Assembly: GCA_036345935.2 (NCBI GenBank)
Contig: JADWOT020000006.1
Coordinates: 7,600,519-7,664,518 of the forward strand
Direction: 5' to 3'
Length of the DNA: 64,000 bases
DNA from: Taenia hydatigena
Lineage: Eukaryota > Platyhelminthes > Cestoda > Cyclophyllidea > Taeniidae
The position numbers were made by a program, and so were the translations under genes. This document shows, piece after piece, positions 24,601 through 42,090 of this stretch. Within the stretch, counting starts at the first letter, position 1; each line of letters starts with the position of its first letter. The notes below the pieces were generated by a model. That model was not told the DNA's origin, searched no databases, and saw only the letters and a program-made list of their open reading frames with translations.

Positions 24601-25088
24601 ATCTGAGTGAAGATTAGGGATTTTCTACATCTGAACATTACCACTGTTAAAGGCGGTTGTTAGGGGTTTTAATATCATCTGACACAAAATTCAGCCATCC
24701 TAATTGTAATACTTTGTTTGTTAGAACTGCCGGTTTCTGTCAATCTGCGTGGGCTGGCCTCTGAGCCATGCCAGCAGCCTTTTTCCCTCTGCCCGGTAAA
24801 TATATATATTCTACTTTAGCATTCCGCCTTCTTTTGCTTTCGAGGAAGCCTCAGGACGCTACACTAATATTTTATGAGCACAAGGTATATAGTATAGTAC
24901 GCAATTCAAGACGTTCATGTACTTTCTTAACAGTCGGCACGTGAATTTTGCTTGAAGATCGGAAGCTTTTGTAGTGCCTGAGGTTTTTATTTATATGTAA
25001 TTAAACGATATGGGGATAATTGCGTGCTTAGAGTAGATGCTCTGATAACAACACCGAACAAGATTATATGCCTAAAAGAAGTGTTTAT
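21659..25088. other. Intergenic DNA upstream of EARS2
   Basis: AT-rich sequence with a purine-rich patch near 23575-23620, a tRNA-like relic at 24203-24262 and a perfect 8-bp hairpin (GGACGAGA-TTT-TCTCGTCC, 24504-24522). The minus-strand frames 23268-22942 and 24113-23784 have no recognisable domain. Confidence 0.5.
24203..24262 (+). pseudogene. tRNA-like relic (alanine-tRNA-like)
   Basis: GATGTGCTAGCTCAATTGGT closely resembles the acceptor-to-D-arm start (A box) of tRNA-Ala. It is followed by TCGCATGCATGCGA where the anticodon stem would be. The T-arm/B box (CCCCGATCTTTCG) is degenerate and the anticodon loop has the wrong size, so it cannot fold as a normal tRNA. It is probably a tRNA pseudogene or the head of a tRNA-derived short element. 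Confidence 0.35.
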
Positions 25089-25377
25089 TGCAATACTTAT
25101 ATTCTTTAAATGTGCTTTGTAGGCCGGGGGCGGGAAGACAATTTAAGCCTGGTGGCGGAGCGGCGCGGCGACTCACAAAAGCGTGACCCATCCCAGTCCT
25201 AAAATCTCGTATTAGGCCTCGCTGTACTATCTTCCTCTTATAATAAATATGTCGAAGCGTGTTCCGACTTCTAATAACAAGGGCGACCGGAAGGAAGGGG
25301 ATGAATTCTCTGCACTTATGTTCTCTCAGCAACAAGAACAGCGTTTTGAGCAATTCAGCACACGACCCATCACTTAG
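25089..25377 (+). mobile_element. Retroelement-like fragment, copy 1, with short Gag-like ORF
   Basis: Copy 1 of a two-member family (copy 2 at 49246-49504). Both begin with TG(C/T)AATACTT. After exactly 61 nt comes a TGGT-GAG sequence (TGGTGGCGGAGC here, TGGTCGTAGAGC there) close to the initiator-Met tRNA primer site, and exactly 99 nt later an ATG. Positionwise identity to the ATG is about 70% by eye. The ORF (25249-25377, 42 codons) starts MSKRVPTSNNKGDRKEG and continues into a Gln/Glu-rich stretch, reminiscent of Gag N-termini. No protease, RT or integrase follows. It is probably a decayed LTR-element 5' end and lies about 180 bp from the EARS2 start codon. Confidence 0.45.
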
Positions 25378-25390
25378 TCTTCCTTCCTCT

Positions 25391-25396
25391 TATAAA
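25391..25396 (+). promoter_or_regulatory. Possible TATA motif upstream of EARS2
   Basis: TATAAA lies about 170 bp before the EARS2 start codon, just past the end of the retroelement-like fragment. Position and sequence are compatible with a core promoter. The match is short and the region is AT-rich, so this is weak. Confidence 0.2.
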
Positions 25397-25540
25397 CTGA
25401 TTTGTGATTATGCTTTATTTTTACTTAAAAACATATCTGAAATTTTGGCAACATTAAATGAAATTGAATGAACAATATCTGTAAGATTTCCACTCAACTA
25501 AGGCAATCCTGTGACCTTGAAAATTTGTTTGCACACTTGA

Positions 25541-30164
<4,624 letters not shown>

Positions 30165-30196
30165 CATGTCAATAGTTTTTTCCTAGTGTTTTTGGA

Positions 30197-30202
30197 AATA
30201 AA
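30197..30202 (+). terminator. Polyadenylation signal of EARS2
   Basis: A canonical AATAAA lies 33 nt after the TGA stop, giving a very short 3' UTR if used. Confidence 0.65.
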
Positions 30203-33200
30203 CAATTTTTATTTGAAGAAACTAGGGACGTTTTTTGATTCTAGCTTCAGGTATCATTGGAATTTCGATTCCTTTTAAGATTAAAAACCTAGTATTTATA
30301 GCTTCGATACTGAGCATGACAACCTTGGAGTGTTGCTTCTTGGCCAAGAGCTTTCTACTTCAGCCTGGGTCAAAATTACGAGAATACTATAAATATATCG
30401 CACTGATTTTAAAAATTGCCTTTTTGGGTTGTCGAATTGGCCTTATTTGGCACAAACGATTTTGCCAGGTCTGCGCATATGCTCGTGATAGAAAAGTATG
30501 TTTTTGAAGTCCTTAGTAATCATGAACCCTAGCAGATGTGTACAAATAGCTGAGTGGTATGAAAACCGCGTAGTGATTTAGTTTTACCCATAGGAATTGT
30601 GTGTGCAATGGGCAAAGAAATGATTGCAAGTAAATCTGGGTTTCGTATCACTTATGCCACATATGGGGGTCTTTGAATTAATCAACAGAAATAATCAATG
30701 TTCCCGCGTTATCGAGGAAGCTCGCAAAACTAAAATTTCTTGGGCAACTGCGCATTGGGTTTTGGAAGATTCTTTCCTCCGTCGCCTAGCAACGATGACA
30801 AGCCCCGCTAAATTTTTGACCAGAATGATGTTAAGCGAGTACTCAAAGGAGGGTAATCTTGGCGCCGACTTTTTTCTTTGTCCGTGTCCAGCGGCACTCA
30901 ATGCTCCCTCACGGCGCGACGACTGATAGGTGGACATTTTTAGTGGCGCGTTAAGGGTTTCCTCATTTTGCTCTCCAATGTTGCGGACCACGGATAAATA
31001 AACGATTGTGAATTTATTTCTTGTGTCGGAATTGATTTGTTGTCACTATTAAAATACAAAATTATGATGGAATGTTATCACCCGCATTACACCTCTTGGG
31101 CTTTGTTTCGTTTTACAGATTCATTTTTGAGAAGGCGTATTGGTGATTTCTTAGCTTTTAGGGTTGACGTCAGAAAAGGTTTTGCTTCCAAAAAGGACAG
31201 CCAAACCTGTACATACGAAACGTAAACAAGAAATAAATAACAAGTTTCTACTTTGATTATAATTCTGGATCAAACAACACCTGAGTAGAGCACTTGATTT
31301 AGGGTTCAGTGGTCCGAATATTTCATATCCTACAACTTTATTTATCAAAAAAGGATTATAAAAGGAGTCTTATTACTCGAAAGAAATTAAGCTCATTGTT
31401 CGCATCGATGATGGACATTCCCCAATCGTAAGTGTTTCCTAATAGCATTACATGTACGTGACGTGTTTTCCTGGCATGGTTGTGGCAGTCGATTTCATCA
31501 AACTGTGTTGCTGACCTATTGGTTGAATTAAAGCAACGAAACACATGCAGGATGTTGTAGTGTTTGAGTAGCAGCTGAGGTGATCAAAAGATTTTTGGTA
31601 GTTGCAGCCACGTTGGAACAATGCAACATCTGGGCTGCGGTGGTCGATTCCCCTCCAAGGCTGGAGAAAAACGTGTTAATTCATTTTCGATCGTGTACCA
31701 TAAGTGGTGCATGTACTGAAGTGGACAAGTGGCTCGGGAGGATTTTCGCTGCCACTGCCTTGTAATGTCAACGTCGCGTTTCAAAACCGAACTCTATATA
31801 TTTCCTCCAGAAATGACCAAAACTCTGCATTAAAGCTTTCTTTCATCTGTGCCTATTTAAATAACTATTTAGTGGCGTAGGGATCGAGATGAGCGACGGA
31901 AAAGTAGTCCTTGTGAGGAGGCATTTGTGTTGTGGGCGGAAAGGGTCCAATAAATAAGGATTTGAACTGTGACAATAATTGGAACAATCGGTTTGAAAAC
32001 TTTGAAAAAATGAGCATACTGGCCGCAATTATGCGCTAGTAACCCAAACAGCGGGGAAGTGTTCTCGAAGACTAACCCAACTGGAGGCATCATTGATGTG
32101 GATCCGAAAGGCCAAGTCTTCTAAGAATTACATTAGGCCGTCGAAAAATAACTGTCTCGTCGTTCAAACTATGTTTAATACGACTAAGGCTGGTTCACCA
32201 ACCACAACTTTGTTCAAGTCATTGTTAGCGTGTGATGCAGCGCGTCCTGGTAGAGGGAACCTCTGTGAGTTCCCTATAAATAAAATTCAGAAGTCAAGGT
32301 GACATTCACAAATAAGTTTTCTTACTCAAGAGCTTCAGCAAATTTGTCTCATCTTATTCCGCATGGTTGCTCATTTACTTTTAACATTCTGTTCATGCCA
32401 CAATGTACACTTGCGGCTTTAGTAAAAGATGGAGATGCTCCATTGCCATTTGAAACTCAAAAGGTCGAAATTGTATCTAACGGCGCCTCACAGAAGAGAG
32501 GACACATCATCCTATCTTATTTCTATTTTAAATAAAATAGCGTATTTTGTACCCAAGACAGATCAAAGTCTCGAAGAGAGCTTCATTAACTGAGTTTGTG
32601 AGAAGCTACCGGGGATTTAATTCTCAAGGCTGTAAAATTGTGGTTTTAAATTGAGCACTCACAACAGCGACATAAAACCGAAGACTCAGTGCCCCTGAAT
32701 CGAATAAATTGATGCACTAGCCAAGGTTCCCTTTAATTGTAATATGGAAAAATGTCGCTCTACGTGCGCCATAACGGAGGAACCATAGTGTGGTTTTATG
32801 GAGAAAGAAAGTAACTTTCTCTAAGTCAGGGTCAGAGCTTGTCTTGAATGCCAAAGCAGTGGATTCGCTTCCAGTATGGAGACATTATCTGCACCCCTCC
32901 ACCAGAGCGACGCCTCACTGCACTTAGTGTGAGCGAATACGCGAATCCGCGTGGAAAGGGGCAGGAGACATCACTAAAATCTCTTCTCCCCACTCGCTTT
33001 CCATGGTGCACCGTAAATTTTCCCTTCCCTTATACGTTTGTGTGTACATCGGTTCAGGCTGGGAGCAGAAACGCGATGCCTGTTGAAGATATGGTGGCAT
33101 TGCGACGCCCACGTTGAGACACGATTCCTCATCTTACGCCACCACCTCCACCACCTATCTCTCTTCTATCGTATGTAGAGCGACTATGCATGGTGATGGT

Positions 33201-34782
33201 GGCGAAAAGAAGTAGATTATTTAAAAGATTGAAATGCAGTTCTAGGGACTTTCGTGTAGACAAACCATAAGGCAAATCTTGAAAGCGGGGAAATGTATGA
33301 AATTAACTGATTTCGCTAAGGTGGATTTAATAGACTGTCATTGAACTGACCGACTCCAAGCCACCCCAGACCGGGTTTAGCGGTGGGGAGGGACAGCTTG
33401 CAATCAACCTATGGAAAGGTTGAGGTGCTGTAAGCAGGGAATTTTATGGTGCCGAGGTGGTGAATAGAGCCGTGAGCAAATGCGGCATTCCAAATATGGC
33501 ATAAAATGACGCAAACTTCATGTAGGATAGTAAGATTGTTGGCATAAAAGGGCCCATTGAAAGGAAAGCCTAACGATAAAGCAGGAAACCCAAATGTGTG
33601 TGTGCCAACACATTTTGACGGATTTGAATATTTTAGACAGCCGCTAACTGGCTTTTTAACGTATGTAAAAGCTCGATTTCTAGTTTTAACGTGAAATTTT
33701 TTTGAAATTTTCTCTACGTTAAAAGTGCTTAACTACAAAATTTACCACGGAAGAAAGGCACGAAGCTTAGGATCCCACTTTTGTTGCATTTCAAGTTATA
33801 AAGGGGTAGTTTTTCTAGAAAATCTAGGGCCGAAATGGAAACAAGCAGAATTACTTGGGTAATGATTACATGTTTAAATTACCTTCTTGAATGACATTAG
33901 GTGACAAGAAGTCAATTTTAGACGAATATCACGTGGGTGAACACACGAAATGAAGGAAATTTGGGCACTTAGGGTTTGTGATTTCGGTCTACTTTCGGCG
34001 GCGGTGATTGCTACAACATTATTACTGCCCTGAACTGGACAACAGTAGAAAATGTAGACGAATTTTTGCGTCTCATTAAAATATTATTAGAAAACTCGGC
34101 GTCTCTCGTGCAGAAAACAACTGCGAGAGAGTAATGATAAGGCATTTGTAAACTCCACAATCTAATAGGCGCTAATTGAACACTTTGCAAATGCGAAAGA
34201 CGGAGGGGCGCAACTCTCCATCGAAACTCAAAAAAGGTCTCATTTTCAAGACGCGGGAAAATATATTTTCAGTACTTTAGAGGAGAAGATGGTTGGCATA
34301 AATTTACCGTGGAATATGGCAGATATTTACAAGAGCTTGTGCGCTGTATAGGACAGCAGTGCAAGAAAACTGTTAAAGGGATTACAAAATAATTTTTGAG
34401 TAAATCAAGTTTTTGGTATGTGGGCTCTACTTTAAGTGGAGAAAATGGTCATTGTTGGTATTTATTTTCCAAATGTATTCGTTAAAATTGCAAACTTGAA
34501 AGGGGCGCTAAAAGCTTTCATAAGACCTTTCTAATTGCATCTTACTAACCTGTAAAAAAAATATCATGAAACCAAAAGATTCCTTCGGTACGAACTAAGC
34601 AACCTTTTGGCAAATAGTATTTGGAGAATCGTGTTATACAATCGGTAAACACAAGACCATAAGCAAACAATGAGGAGCATAAGACTGCAGCACCCTGAGT
34701 TTTCCTTGACGCCATAATGAGCTACTCCGACATATTAGGCCTATTATTAGCACACCGAGGAGCTGGGAGACTGCAGCCGCGT

Positions 34783-34806
34783 CCAGGTGGCCAAGCGGAA
34801 GTGTAA
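34783..34806 (+). repeat. Short motif AGGTGGCC-AAGCGGAAGT, occurrence 2
   Basis: Reads AGGTGGCCAAGCGGAAGT followed by GTAA. It resembles the A-box region of a Ser/Leu-type tRNA, but no B box follows at the expected distance. It shares its core with 35543-35574 and 10083-10104. Confidence 0.3.
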
Positions 34807-35542
34807 TCTAAGGAAGAATGAAGAGTCGGCGTTGCCTTTTGCGCTGGTCTCGGCCACTCCTGTGCTCCGCCTCTGAAGTGGTTAATGTTTCAAAATCCCG
34901 CCTACAAATTAGAAAAAGTAGCCATTAAATTCATATGGGCACGGAAAGGCATTTGGTCCCGAACTTAATTAGTATTCTGTCGATTCTGTTGTCCAGTCGT
35001 CGTGAACTGAAATAATAAGAGAAAATCACTGAATGTTGGGAGCTAAAAGCAGCTCTTCAAGGTGTTCAACTCAAGTACCGACCGCTGTTTATAAGAACAT
35101 TTGCCTAAAACGAAGGATTTTTGACAAAAAGCGTACTTTACACTAGATTTTATACAGCTACTAGGAGATCAACCCCTCTTTGCAACTTTGGCCTCGTCTT
35201 AACGTTGCCTAAACACTCATGTGACTTTCATTCATTCATACTGTTAATTAATGTTATTCGCACATATTCATATGAATGCAACAACAAACTCTAGATCTGA
35301 TGTGCCTACGTGGTTCATTAATCGGTTGTTTTTAGATAAGGCACAGGGTTGTGATGAGGGTGTGTGGTCTTGACAACCTGGCCGTAGTGAGCCTCCGCAG
35401 CTTTGATCACATTAACCTGATGACCACCTTCTGCGTTGTTAAGGCTTGGTAGTGACTCGAAAAATCGGAACATTTACCCTTTTAAGTAGAGTTTGCTATC
35501 TTCTCCACAAAGGAAGAATTGATGCTAGCAAATGTATATGAT

Positions 35543-35574
35543 GAGGTGGCCACGTTGCTAAGCGGAAGTACAAC
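35543..35574 (+). repeat. Short motif AGGTGGCC-AAGCGGAAGT, occurrence 3
   Basis: Like 34783-34806, but with seven extra bases between GAGGTGGCCA and AAGCGGAAGTACAA. It lies 750 bp downstream of that copy on the same strand. Confidence 0.3.
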
Positions 35575-37887
35575 TTGTGAGAACTGAAAGCCCGCGTAGT
35601 TAAAGTATAAAAGCAAACTAATATAGAATCACTTGAGTGCCATAGTGCTCAATGTTTGCAGAATATGAATGCATCTGAAATTGGGTAAAGGCAGGAGTTA
35701 GAGGCCGGCCGTTTTGAGAAAGCTACATTAGAAATGCCGCTGGAAAGTGTGTCCCATTTCGCACTGACATCCAGTCGCTCCAAAAGACTTGATTATTAGC
35801 TAAATTTAGACAGCGGTGTGAAATAGTCTCCTTGTAACATCCCAAGACCTCCCTGAGAAGAAAAGAGGCCATAATATGAGAGTGAAATATGTACTGCTGG
35901 CAGAAAAAAGGGCGAAAATCCGAGGATTATGCTGCTCAGTGGAATAACAAAGACCTAGTCTTAAGTGCTCGCCAAACTAAAAAAGAGTTGAATAATTATA
36001 GTATCGTGCCTTGTTTACATCTTAAAAAAGTTTGTCTGGTAAATAAAGGCTTTCAAAGAATGCTTCAAGTGATCAAGTGTTTTGACGATTCTCCATAAGA
36101 TTGCCCCTTCCCAGGTCAGGATTGCATGCAAAATTTGAAATAAACCATTATTTTCTAGAACAGTAAAATAGTGAGCACATAAGAGGTAAATCAGACTGGA
36201 CAATTAGTGACTTAGAAAGACGATAAGGAAGCTTAAGTCTTGCACCCATTCTCGCTACATCACAACAACTTATTGTTATTTTTCAACGAGGCGTGGAGGT
36301 TACTTTTCCTTCCTCCAAAGAAACACTTTTTTCCAAAGGCTTCTTCCTGCAGTCATTCACTTTCAAAGGTGGGTGCGCCTACAGGCGAGTACATGGTCAT
36401 TCACAGCATTCTCAACACAACTTCTATGCTCTTCAAAACATTGACCATGTTTCGGGCATGCATGATGGATAGGAAGTGAATGAAATAATAAGCGAAGAGC
36501 AATATGGGTAGTCAACTTTTTTTCTAATTTTGAATATCTAAAATAAAAGTGTACCTAATGCTACATATTGCGGCATGCAGGATCAGGATTTCATCCTCGT
36601 ATTTATGGAATCCGCATCAGAGATAGAAAATCGTAGCTGGTGAATGAAGCAGGCAAGGTTTTTAGTGGTCGATGCAGAAAAAGGAAACATGGTCTCAACC
36701 AGGTGGCTGGAGGCGCTTTGATGGGCTTGGGTAATGCAGAAGTGGCTGCGCCGGTGCCACATCAGTGCATTATGGAGGCCAAATGTGGCGAAGAGCCATT
36801 TTGTCTGTCAAATTTGTTGTGTTATGCGAAAATTTGTGCGAATATGCCGGGACAATGGGTAGCCTCGAGTTGGTAGCATAGTAAAAATGGAATGGTTATT
36901 TGGTCAGCGTTTCCCTAGTGTCTCCATTTCTGCTTTATTCGATGCCATAAAATAAAAAAGAGTACATTCTTTAAAGTTGGGATAGTAGTTTTCACTCACG
37001 GGGCGTCTGTATTAATTTGTTTTTAGGAATTTAAGTAGGATGATTGGTGGTGACACCCTATTAAAGGCGATCTTACTGGTCTCGTTATTATTCCCGGATG
37101 CGATGCCAAACGGAATGCAACTTTAGGTACTATGGTCAAAGAGTCGACTTTTGGGCATTGTAATACGCTTTCTTGCCTTCTTTGCAAAATTGCAGTGGAG
37201 TAAAAGTTTTGTTGTCGGGATTTTAATGGAAGAAAAGCTTGGAATTAAGAGGAAGGATTTCTTTTAAACTTTTCTTTTCTGGTATTCCGCTCATGGCTGT
37301 TTCAGAAGAGGCGTCTCGGGACGTGATTCAATTTAACAAACGCTTATTATTAGGTACAGCTTAATCTAAATCTCAAGGTGTATGAATTCGCTTTTGTCAA
37401 AAATTTTCAAAGAATTTCCACGAATGTTGTGTAATACATGGTATTATTTGTCAAAATAATAATGCCACAGACCCCGCGGCTTTGGGGTCTTGCGGAAAAT
37501 GAACAGATGAATGGGTAACCATATTTAAAATGCATCTCGGAAGTCGAGGTAGAGTACAATTTTTACTACTTCAGGTATGTATGCACGAATTAAAATAAGG
37601 TAAAAACCTTATTGAAACTACTGAATCTCGTCAATTCCGAGACAATTACTCCAAACTTGTCACAATTCAAATCGTATATAAGTCCGGCATATCCGTACAC
37701 AAGCATCGCTGTTTCTGCTTTAGCTAATGTACATCCAGCATCGCCTCCTTGCCTTTTCCTCATAAATTAAAGTAATGGTCTAATTCATAAGGAACCCCTT
37801 CCATTGTTTTGATTAATGCCGTAATAATAGGACATAAGTGGATTTCAAGAAGTGAGCCCATCTCAAATGCATCCCAATTTGTGTGGA

Positions 37888-37912
37888 CTCATAAACTTTT
37901 AACGTTTATGAG
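37888..37912. repeat. Perfect 9-bp hairpin
   Basis: CTCATAAAC and GTTTATGAG flank a 7-nt loop. No T-run follows and no gene is nearby, so no function is claimed. Confidence 0.6.
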
Positions 37913-40900
37913 GCCTCAATTAAGGTAACAGAAGTGGCTCGTTGGAAGGAGACACTTTGCTTCAATTCACACTTAAGGGTCACCCGAGAAGGCACGTGGC
38001 GAGGCGTGAAGCGCTGCGGCAAGTTAGTCCCTTTGATCAGAGGACAAAGGAGAGCAGCCTTTGTTGCTCCATTTCACCGCTAATAACTTTTCTCACACAA
38101 ACACAAGGAGAGAGGCACGGTAATTTGAGTAGATGACGGGCTCGCATGATGAGATTCGTTGGATTTCCACCATCAACACCATCGCTGTCGCCTCCACCAC
38201 CGCCACCACCACGATAAACGTCGCTGCTGTTGCCGTCGTAAAACGAGGAAAAATAATTGGGGGAGGCTGGTGCTTCATCCCCCAAATGCAACATAAAGCG
38301 AGGAAGAGAACTCATTTGGCGTCCGATTTGCAAAATCGTTGCAATCTTGGCTGGCTAGGTGGCTAAATTAACCACCCTATTTACACCAAATCTGTATTTC
38401 TGTTCCGCTTGTTAATTTTTAAAGACAACGTGGGTTTGTAATGTTTTGTTCGCATTGTTATAATGGTAGTTGATCAGTAAAAAGTTTTCATTACTAATGC
38501 AATAAATTCCTCGCAAAAGTGGCGCCATTAAATTAGAGAATAAGAAATCATTCGGGTAAATAGTTGGGTCTTATTTCTTCCAAGCTGACAACAAAATTGC
38601 TTTTTCTTTTTAACATATCTGTTCACTTCAGTTTAAGTGTTAGGTGGAATCATGCTGGATTGATCACTTTGAATTCACCTCCGGCAAAGTAATAAGCCTG
38701 AAAGAGAGTGACTGTTTTTAAAACTTGAACCTAAAAAATTCTGTTGGGCTGCCTTCGAGCATCGCATTCCTTTGGATAAGGATTCGATGTTTTGCCACAA
38801 AACAGAAGGGAGGAATTGATACAAGCCATTAACTAGTAAGTAAAGAGGTTGACGTACTTTGCTGGTCACACTGAAGTACTGAATCGCTTTACCAAGGAGA
38901 TGATGGCTGCCAGGTACTGTCTTTCTAATTTATTTGTTGCTGCTCTCTACCATCGAAATATAGAGTGAATTTAATCCTCGTGCCATGGGGCATATAAGTT
39001 TATGACCTTTCTATGGTTTACAGGTAGTTCTAAACAAACATTCAGACTTTCACCTATTCGGTTGGAATGCGTTTTAGTGTTTTTAGTATTTACACGTTGT
39101 TGAATCCCAGAACAGTTCAGTGGTTGCTCAAAAACGTTGTGGTTATTGAAGGCACATTGAATCCCACGTTTTGTACATTTACCTGAAATGCATTTTGTAT
39201 TTTTTACTTGCTATTTGTCATGTTTATTACAATGCTACCTGACTAAATCCGATTCCCCAAGGGGCTGTTTCCTTTTAGAATTACATGTTGATTGGTTGCG
39301 CAGCCAAATCTCACTAGCTTGTTACACTTCAAATCCACCTTATTTCCATTTAATGCACTCGTGTTTGAAAGAGCAGAGCCAATTTTCTTGCAACCCTGGA
39401 GGAGAGACCGTTTTTAGGTTTTCTTTAAATGTTGCAAAGTGGATAAGAGCAACTGGTGTCTATATGGAACCGATCATCAATACGGATTAACCATAGAACT
39501 CTTAATGTTTGACGCTACGATTCGGGTTCATGGACACTGAAGGGCCTAGCCTTTGAGCCACGCTGGTAGCACTACACTTTCGGCCCCAGTGTTATGATTT
39601 CTTTACTCCTCAGGAATGACTCAGGGTGCTGTATAACTTCTTTTAATGAAGGCAGCTAAAGCAACAGGTAGTCATGCTGTCCTATGCCATGGGACTATAA
39701 CGTTGAATCACAGCCTCACCTACCTCAGCGATCTATTAATGAAAAGAATTTTAAAGCCATTAGTTCGAATCAAGCATTGGCGATGCAGGGCTCTGATGTT
39801 GCCGGACAGACATTGAAACATGCTCAAACATTAGTAATTAAACTAGACATAAAAATACAACTAAACAAAAATTCAAATAATTTGAAAAAAGATTCTATAA
39901 CGCGTTAAACCACCAGCAGATTTGTAGATATGCTGTTATTGTTGGGAAAGTTGCAATGCCGACAAGGTGTTCGCCATAATTGTGGTAGCAATTTCCTCAT
40001 TTGCAGAACGACCTACTTTTTCAAGCAGCTTTTCGTCGATTTTAAGATGTGAAAGTTTTTGCCCACAATAGGGTAGTCTTCGAAACACCTGCTAAGCCTA
40101 GATGTGATGTTAATATCTTCAACGCATCCGCAGCCATGGTGTCCGGGGAAAGTCGACCGCGACGCCCCTAGCACTGACACTGGCACCACCGAACTGACTA
40201 ATTTTACTGCAGCTTGTACATTAAAACTGGATGCAATTATCTTCATACCAAGAACATTATTCCACATCTTCTGCACTGGTTTAAACTCAAAATGTGCATT
40301 TAAGATCGTGATTTCGCACACTCATCGTAAACTGAAAAGGAACAAATGTCACATGTTTGTGACACAAGAATCGGGTAAGATCAGGGTTGGTCAATTGCTG
40401 TGATAAACTACGGACTAAAACGGCTACTCTGTAACTGTTGGCAATAGTTTGTTAAGCGAAGTATTTGCGGGCACCCTCTCCTACAGCTATGGAAAAGAGG
40501 GTCGAGGTTTTAGCTTCGGAGACTACATTGCCAGTAAACAAATACACTAAGGTATCACATTAACCGTATTATTTTTTTGCGAAAATGACGTATAGTACCA
40601 ACAGTTGCGACACCATCGGGTGCAGTCTCGACAATCAAATAACTTGCGACATGATCTAGCAACATTGTAAAATATTTCGATCACTTTGCTACTTCATCCC
40701 TCAGATCCCGCTCATTCTAATGCTTGTAAGTAGTTTCTAGTTTAATTTTATTAAAGCACGTCATTACAAGTGTTAAAATATTTTTGACCGACACTAAGTT
40801 CGACGTTCCAAAATGGCATCAGCCACAGAGGGCCCATAGATGTAACAAAGATCATATTTAAATTGACAAATGCAAGGGTTTTAAATAAATTTTTAAAATG

Positions 40901-41760
40901 CGCACATCTGCTGATGGAAAAACAACCTACCGATGTTTTGCTTTCCCTTGGAGGACTTTGACTTTCAAAAAAGTGTGACTAGCAAGAAATTAGGATGGTC
41001 ACTTCATCTGATCCCCAAAACCTTGTGTTTTTTCCACTCAAAATCAACAATCTACTACCTATCCTCAAATTAAGAATTTAAAAGTTGATTACACTTTTTG
41101 GTTGAACGTGTTGGCCTGATGAGGAGGGTATTGCACAAGCAAAGCTAACCCCTTCTTCACAGTCTCGGTCCAACCGACTAGCAACTGGTTCCTATCATTC
41201 AGCCACTAAATGCCCACATGCAAAGCTTAGCAGACATTTTGCACCTCTTCCTTTACTTCAATTCAATCGCTAAACCAGGATTCTTTGGGACAATCAGTAA
41301 GCTATCGGACATTTAGTGGAATCGCTTCAAAGAATTTGGATGTCAATTTCGGTAACACAAGTTTATTCAAGTGACCTGTGGAGTCGAAACGAATGTTCAT
41401 TCCAATTTTCGCACAACATAAAAGTGACAATTCTATAATTCCTTACCTTTAACTCTCCACTGCATAAGTTCTCTTCTTATTTGTCATTTCCAGAAACATC
41501 TCTGCAATGAAAAGATCTTTTGAGACGATTAGAATGAGTCTTAGCTGCTTAAAGGATTCATGTTTGCCTCCTGACCTTCTGTTACATGCAAGAGGTAAAG
41601 AGCCGCCATTGCAAAACTTTTGAGCTTGGGACTACAACTTTGCAAATTTTCATTGTAACCCTTTAAATGTGGCCTTTGCTCCGTTGATGGTGATGGTTGC
41701 GAAGGAGATGAGTTTGCCTTAAAACTTGGAGACAGGTAATAATCGGCGCCATTAGGAAAA

Positions 41761-42090
41761 CACCGCCCTAAATTGTTCCACCCACTCCTCCTCCACTCCC
41801 TTCCACTCTCCCTGTCCTTATGCTACGAAGGGCTAATGCACTACCCTGCTAGTAGGAGGGGGAAGGGAGGTGGTTTGCAGTTAAAATATTCGTAGCATCA
41901 CGCAAGGGCACTCAGCCCTCGTGTATTATGACACCTAGAGAGAGGAGCACCCACTCAAACTCTCTCCGCCCCACCTACTTACATCGCACACACATTAGGC
42001 GTGTCGAACACACTATGGAGGGGAGGAAGGTCCTACCGGAGGATGGGATGTGATAGAATGAGATGAGATTATCACTTCCCTCTCCTAGTT
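41761..42090. repeat. Strand-asymmetric low-complexity block
   Basis: C/T-rich runs (CCACTCCTCCTCCACTCCC near 41780) alternate with G/A-rich runs (GGAGGGGGAAGGGAGG near 41855; GGAGGGGAGGAAGG near 42018). The complementary blocks could pair across about 100-240 bp. No reading frame is evident. Confidence 0.5.

Noticed and set aside
30235..30507. 90-codon hydrophobic frame just after EARS2, preceded by an acceptor-like TTGATTCTAG
   Set aside because: The frame has no in-frame ATG at its start and no partner exons, and AT-rich DNA commonly yields hydrophobic frames.
38133..38366. Thr/Ala/Val-rich frame
   Set aside because: It comes from a CCACC/GCC triplet-rich low-complexity tract that is open in several frames.
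40013..40403. Overlapping frames of about 100 codons on both strands
   Set aside because: Neither has a family signature. Overlap on both strands suggests absence of stops by composition rather than coding.
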